A DNA stretch of 64,000 nucleotides from Atrichornis clamosus (Eukaryota; Chordata; Aves; Passeriformes; Menuridae), in NCBI GenBank assembly GCA_013400975.1, contig WBMZ01014013.1, positions 248,001 to 312,000 on the forward strand, in the 5' to 3' direction. This document shows, one piece after another, positions 58,791 through 64,000 of the stretch (its first letter is position 1; every line of letters starts with the position of its first letter). A model generated the notes under the pieces. It had not been told where the DNA came from. It saw only the letters and a list, made by a program, of their open reading frames with translations, and searched no databases. The position numbers were made by a program, and so were the translations under genes.

Positions 58791-61700
58791 GTTGAATATA
58801 AAGTTAATTCACAAACTAGAGTAGCTGGTGCTGCTGAAGCTGTACAGAAAATACGCGTTATTATTCCTTCTCCTTTTCCAGTGCTTTCTAGCAACTTGAA
58901 AATGGTTAGGTTTCCAAACTGCTTAATTTCACCATTTATTTTACCTTGATTTAGTTCATTAAAGTTTGAACAATGCTTTGATGTCCTTTGCTGGGAACTG
59001 CCGTGCAATTTTACTATTGTCTCTTTATGCTCCTGCCCCTGTAGAAATTCATGATGACAAAATATGTCCTTAACTGTTCGGTGGAGAGCAAAATTTTCAA
59101 AATATTAGAAGGTAATTTAATTAACACTACCCAGAGACAAATAAACAAACAAACAAACAAACAAAAGTAATTTGTAGACATTATTTGTATCATTATTATC
59201 ATTATCATTAACACCAGGAGCCAAATGGATAAAAACTAAGAAATATATGAGGCAGATCATGCATTTGCACAGAAGATTCCTATTCTAGGAATTTGAACAT
59301 ACCCCCACAAAACCAGCCAGGCTAATAACCTAGTTCAAAGGGAAAAATGCAGTGTGGAGCACGCAGAAGAGTTATCTACCTCACAAGTATTCTTTTTTTC
59401 AAATATCCTCATTCCAAATCAGGAACAAACAGGTTACTTGGCCTTAGACAACCCTGCAATGAAACCAAGCAGGAGGAACCTACTACCAGAGGAAAGAAAT
59501 TAAATTCTTTTTTCTGCCATGGTTTCCACAAGAGCACAGATATTTCTCTTGAGTAGTAAAGACATGCAACAAATAACCCACACAACCATTTTGAGATCAA
59601 GGTGTCATCCCCCCCAGAACACAATCTTGATGCAGATGATTAGAGAGAAGTAAACCAGGTTTCCATGAAATACCAATTCACCAGCTCCTGTGCAGCCACA
59701 GGAACACCTGGATTGTTTCTTCTTCATTCCATACCAACGCCTGCAGTACAGCGAGAAACGAAGGATTCAAGACAAACAAAAAACACCCAGAAGAAAAGAA
59801 CCATTCTTTTGGAACTCCTTATTTCAAGTAAGAGTACTGCCAGGTGACAGCTGTTTAGCTTAGGTGATGAGCATTAGGGATGTGGTGGGTGAAATGATAT
59901 ACAAAGTTTGATATTTGCTCCATTTAGGTCCACCTCGTGTTGTCATTCAAGTAATCCACTCACTGGTGTGGGTTACAACAGCAACTTCATGGTATCACCT
60001 GAGAGTTACACAGCTCTCCCCAGAGGAAAGCAATGTACCTAAAAAACCTGATATACAAACTCTGCATTGTGGGACATTTAATCCACCTGGGAAAAAATGT
60101 CCCATGAGGGAAACAGGGCAGGCTCACCAGAGCACATCACAAAACATCATCTGAGAAAACAAAGTGAAGATCTTTGAAGGGTATCTTTTTGACTTCTTAC
60201 ACATGGTTAAGGTGATACTGATAGGCCACAGATATTAAAAAGCAGGATATCCCAATGAGCTGGATTCAGTTCTTCCAGTATCATATGACAATAATAACAA
60301 ACAGCCAAGGTCTCAACACAAATTATTATGCAAAGTTTAAAATAAAGACAGCTTGGTCAAATCTAATGGTCAAATCAATATGACTGTGTAAGATGAACAC
60401 AGCGGTTCAGGACTACCGTTGTGAGAACACTCACGGCAGTGAACCCTCACTGATCTTGGAATGGTGTTCATTTTAACATGGGATATATGGCATGCTTTTC
60501 AGGCTAGGTCTTGACTTTAAAAGGAAAGAAACCAAACTGTTGTGACAGAATGCATGTTGTTGTTTACAATTTATGTTTATGAGTCATAGGATGAGGTGGA
60601 AATTCCCTGCAGAAAAGGAAAAGGTGGCCCTTCCTTTGGGAATTACCAGGAGTGCTCACTAGGGTGGAAGGTCCCACCCTCAGCACGGGTTAGCACAAGG
60701 TGACAGTGGGGATCTGGCTGCTCAGAGTCAGGAAAAACACAGGGATGGAGCAGGGAGCAGCCGGAAAGGACTCTGAGAGCAGAGAACCTCACAGGGGCTA
60801 AGAGGGACATGGCAGAGCTCGCTACAACTCCCAAAGCCACCAGCTGAAATCAGACCTGTAGGTAAGAACCTGCCTCCACAGACACAGCAGGCACGGGTTG
60901 CACATAAATCCTTTTTATTTATTACTTATTTGCTCCGAGTCTTCTGTTCAAAACCCTTAAGTATTCTAGTTTTAATTCTAATATAACCTGTCATTTAAAA
61001 TATGCAAAAAGCCTTTCAGCTTTCTTTGGGGAGTGCTCTATAAAGAGGAGGTCTATTTAAATCCACTTAAAAGATCCAGCTGACTCAGGGTCTCATTATG
61101 TAAGTGTGTGATCATATTCCTGACAGCCCAAAAAGAGCAAAATAGAATGGGAAAACATATCAGCCTGTCATCATTTGTTGGAACATTGAGGACTACACAC
61201 AGTATCAGAACAGATTAATTAATTCTCAAGTAAGCAGGATAATTTTCAGTCTAATGCAGAGATTGTATCTTCAAACACTAAATATCGTTAGGATTTTGGG
61301 GAATGAAGCAAAGTGAGAATCTTGCTTTGTTTTTTCCAACAAAACCAAGCAAAATCCCTTGAAAGACACCTGCACACCAGAAGCCTGGCTGCAGAAGCGA
61401 GCAAGACAAACTGCATCACTCTGCTGGAGATGCCTCTCCTGGTGCAGAAGAAGGAAATTTCAACTAGCCCCAGGATACAAAACAGACTGCAAAGTCTGCT
61501 GCTAATGTAGCATAAAACATATTGAAATGTCATTGAAAAAATCTTGACTTTTGTATTTTCAATATTGCTACAAGGCTTTGGAAAAAGAAAAATGATTCTT
61601 CCAACACAGCACCAATTTTTTTGAAAGACTTAAACCTTCCAACTTCATGCTAGTTTTATATACCAGCCTAGGATTTTCCAATTTTACGTGCATGTTTCTT

Positions 61701-64000
61701 TCTGACAGTTGTCACCATCAAATTAAAAGTTTCAACATAATTCATATTATTACATAGTAGTAGGCTGCATTTCAGTTAAGTACAAGGCCTACTTTTGCCT
61801 TTAGGTAAATATCTAGTTCCATACTAATTTTGGCTGTCTTTGAAAGAAGTACTTAGCTTTCTTGAATCCATCCTGAGCAGGAAGTGTCTGGCTTCCTATC
61901 TCTAAAAAAATCCCTTAACTTTCTCCCAAAAAGTTTTGTGGAGAGTTTTTTAAATATTCTTGCTTACTTACAAAATAACTTTTAAGGCTAAAAATGGGAG
62001 TTGGAATTCCAAGTCATAGAACTCTTTTTAAGCTGAAATGTAGCAGAAGTTTTAGTCACTGCACTCCCAAGTGCCTTGCAATTTATATTATGACTGGCAT
62101 AAAGGACATTTACTATATAAATAATCATTGAACACTAAGAACAGTACTAGGGTAGCAGATTTTAGCCACTTGACTAGGTGTGAATTTTGTGCTTTCTAAG
62201 GAACAACAGTAACTTGGGGGCTCAGTACAGTGTCTTCTACTGAGAAATCCCAGAGCCAGAATGATGCTTTTCCAGCACTTTGCAAGACTGTGGAGCAGGG
62301 ACTCCCACACCTAACTCTTCCCTAGGGACAGGAATTACTCTTTTCTTCTTAAAAGACTGAAAAATATAGAATGTGAAATGTGTCTCCAAAAACTTTCTTT
62401 CAAACATTATTATGCCCACTTGCAAATTCAAGCAACACTGAAGCTGAAATAAGAAAATATTGCCAAGTTAACAAATATTTGGTACATATTATAACCTGCT
62501 ATTAAACAAATGGGATTTTTTTCAACCAATATAGTTCTAGATATATGTATAGGCATATGGAGAGACGGGTTTTTTGAAATCTAGGTTAGGACAACAAGAG
62601 CCTGAACTTTTCATACTGGAATGAAACCAATGTGAATAAATCCTTTGAATACAATAGTACAGCTACAGGAAATCCCCTGAAACAAGAATTTGTAACTATT
62701 TTTCTCTGCGCTTCATAAATAATGAATAGTTAAAAAGAAAAACAACCAACTGCTATCACATTTTTTCACGCACTAGTTATGCAAGCAGGCTACAAGATCC
62801 TCTAAATATAAGTTGAAGTAGCACTTTGTCTTTTGAGGAAAAAAATGTATTATTTTGACACCTTGCAGTCATTCTCCCTCACAGCTGGATTTTTAAGCCT
62901 TGCGGTAAAAAAACCCAAAATATAACGTGTTTTGCAAGTAAGTAAAACACTTTATGAAACTGTTTGGAACACAAAACCATTATTCTTTTAATCTAACATC
63001 ATAAAAATGTTTCTTCTCACAAGTAACAAGCTATGTATTTTTTCTTTTTATTATAAATTTCTACTCAGAACACTTATCCACAATCTGGCAGTATAATTTA
63101 ATATTTTTCTATACATAATGATGAATGACTTATTTTTTTAAAAAATACTGTAAAAGAGAAACTGTCTCACCCACACTAAATTCCCAAACGTGAAAACCAA
63201 TTTGCCTGAAAATCTGTACCTTTCTCTTTTTTTAAAAATGGAAAAACCTGGCGAAACAAGGTCATTAGAAAGTGAATATAAAACTATTAGATATATTTGC
63301 CTTACACTTCATGTGTGCCAAGCAGGTAATTTGGATAATCTTCCAGTAATTACAATGCATTGCTAGCAAAAGAGTTTCTAATAATTACATCCCATTAGCT
63401 ATTTTAAAGAGTATACCATGTTGAAGTACAAAATGTAATAATATAACAGACAACACAAAAATCACAAAAGGTTAATATAGGAAAGAAGGATCTTAGGAAT
63501 GCCATTATCCTGGTGGGATCCTGTGAAAAATCTATCAATGGATATGACTCTAATTTCATCTCCAAAGTCAGGGTAAGGCAAACAAAATGATACCAAAATT
63601 GAATGTCATGTGCTTCATGTCTGGAGTCTTCCTTGGACAACTCCTACCAAAACATCACAGGTTAAATTATAAAAACTGATGAGATCAGGCCACCAAGTAC
63701 TGATCGTACAGCTCATATTAAAAAAAAAAAAAGAAAGCACAATTTCAGAGAGTCTAAAACTCTCAGCTGGCAAATAATTTTCGTGTTAGTAAGGTATATA
63801 TGGGGTTATGTAATTTCATAATATAACATCTGTACTTGCATTTTCCAAAGTAATAGAAAAAAAATTAATATCATTCTCGAAATACACAAAGAATTAACAC
63901 TTTTGTATGTGCTAAGTTGAAATTTAAGTGAAACTGGAAAAAGAATGCAATGGAAAAATTTACACTGTATTGATTTCATAGGTAGTTATAAGTAACCGAA
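58791..64000. other. AT-rich unique noncoding DNA to the window end
   Basis: An AAAC tetranucleotide tract lies at 59143-59165 and an ATT/ATC tract at 59191-59210. A 13-base A run lies at 63720-63732. A GC-richer block at 60600-60870 ends in a good donor-like TAG/GTAAGA at 60861-60867, which could mark a noncoding exon. No protein-coding gene or CR1 was recognised. Confidence 0.5.
59143..59210. repeat. Adjacent AAAC and ATT/ATC microsatellites
   Basis: AAAC units fill 59143-59165, and an imperfect ATT/ATC tract follows at 59191-59210 after about 25 unique bases. Confidence 0.8.

Noticed and set aside
1..64000. Endogenous retrovirus or other viral insertion, CRISPR array, tRNA or rRNA genes, mitochondrial insert
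   Set aside because: I looked for paired terminal repeats, reverse-transcriptase or capsid-like frames outside CR1, regular spaced repeats and tRNA-like folds, and saw none convincing by eye. A repeat-library and tRNA search would settle this.

Overview
This window reads as nuclear DNA from a bird, probably a songbird or another neoavian. The main evidence is six dispersed fragments of CR1, the dominant LINE family of birds. Two of them (at about 24456 and 31256) carry the typical avian CR1 3' end, and one keeps its 8-bp terminal repeats. The rest is AT-rich single-copy sequence with short poly-A/poly-T tracts, A/C-rich low-complexity stretches and small microsatellites. There are no bacterial-style gene arrays, no operons, no CRISPR array and no recognisable tRNA or rRNA.

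I cannot support any complete protein-coding gene. The open reading frames are short, scattered over both strands, and mostly explained by chance, by CR1 sequence or by low-complexity DNA. The one reading frame that deserves attention is on the minus strand at 4524-4658. It could be a terminal exon encoding a CxxC...CxxC zinc-ribbon-like tail, with a plausible 3' splice site before it and an AATAAA signal after the stop. The longest frame (43597-44208, plus strand) lies in pyrimidine-rich sequence that is naturally short of stop codons, and I do not regard it as a gene.

Layout: 1-6500 is unique sequence with two small GC-rich patches, a C-rich tract and the candidate exon. 6509-6700 is a minus-strand CR1 piece. 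6800-24450 is mostly unique AT-rich DNA with a tiny CR1 relic at 15978 and several stretches that look like conserved noncoding elements, including one with a POU-dimer-like site at 20322. 24456-31535 holds two more CR1 ends. 34180-39260 is the most regulatory-looking part: a dense, information-rich block at 34340-34625, a homeodomain-like repeat at 35754, and a short, clear CpG island at about 38995-39225 preceded by a CCAAT-like motif. 43570-44900 is a strongly pyrimidine-skewed block. 45460-47310 contains a compound microsatellite and a duplicated 22-bp motif. 50590-50960 is a second CpG-rich patch with a 14-bp tandem repeat. 56368-57535 holds two CR1 copies in opposite orientation. The remainder to 64000 is AT-rich unique DNA with one more conserved-looking block near 58435-58790.

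The most economical reading is a long intron or an intergenic gene desert near a developmentally regulated gene, with several candidate enhancers and one or two candidate promoters. The conservation and promoter calls rest on texture and motifs only and need alignment or expression data. I saw nothing that amounts to a new multi-gene system.
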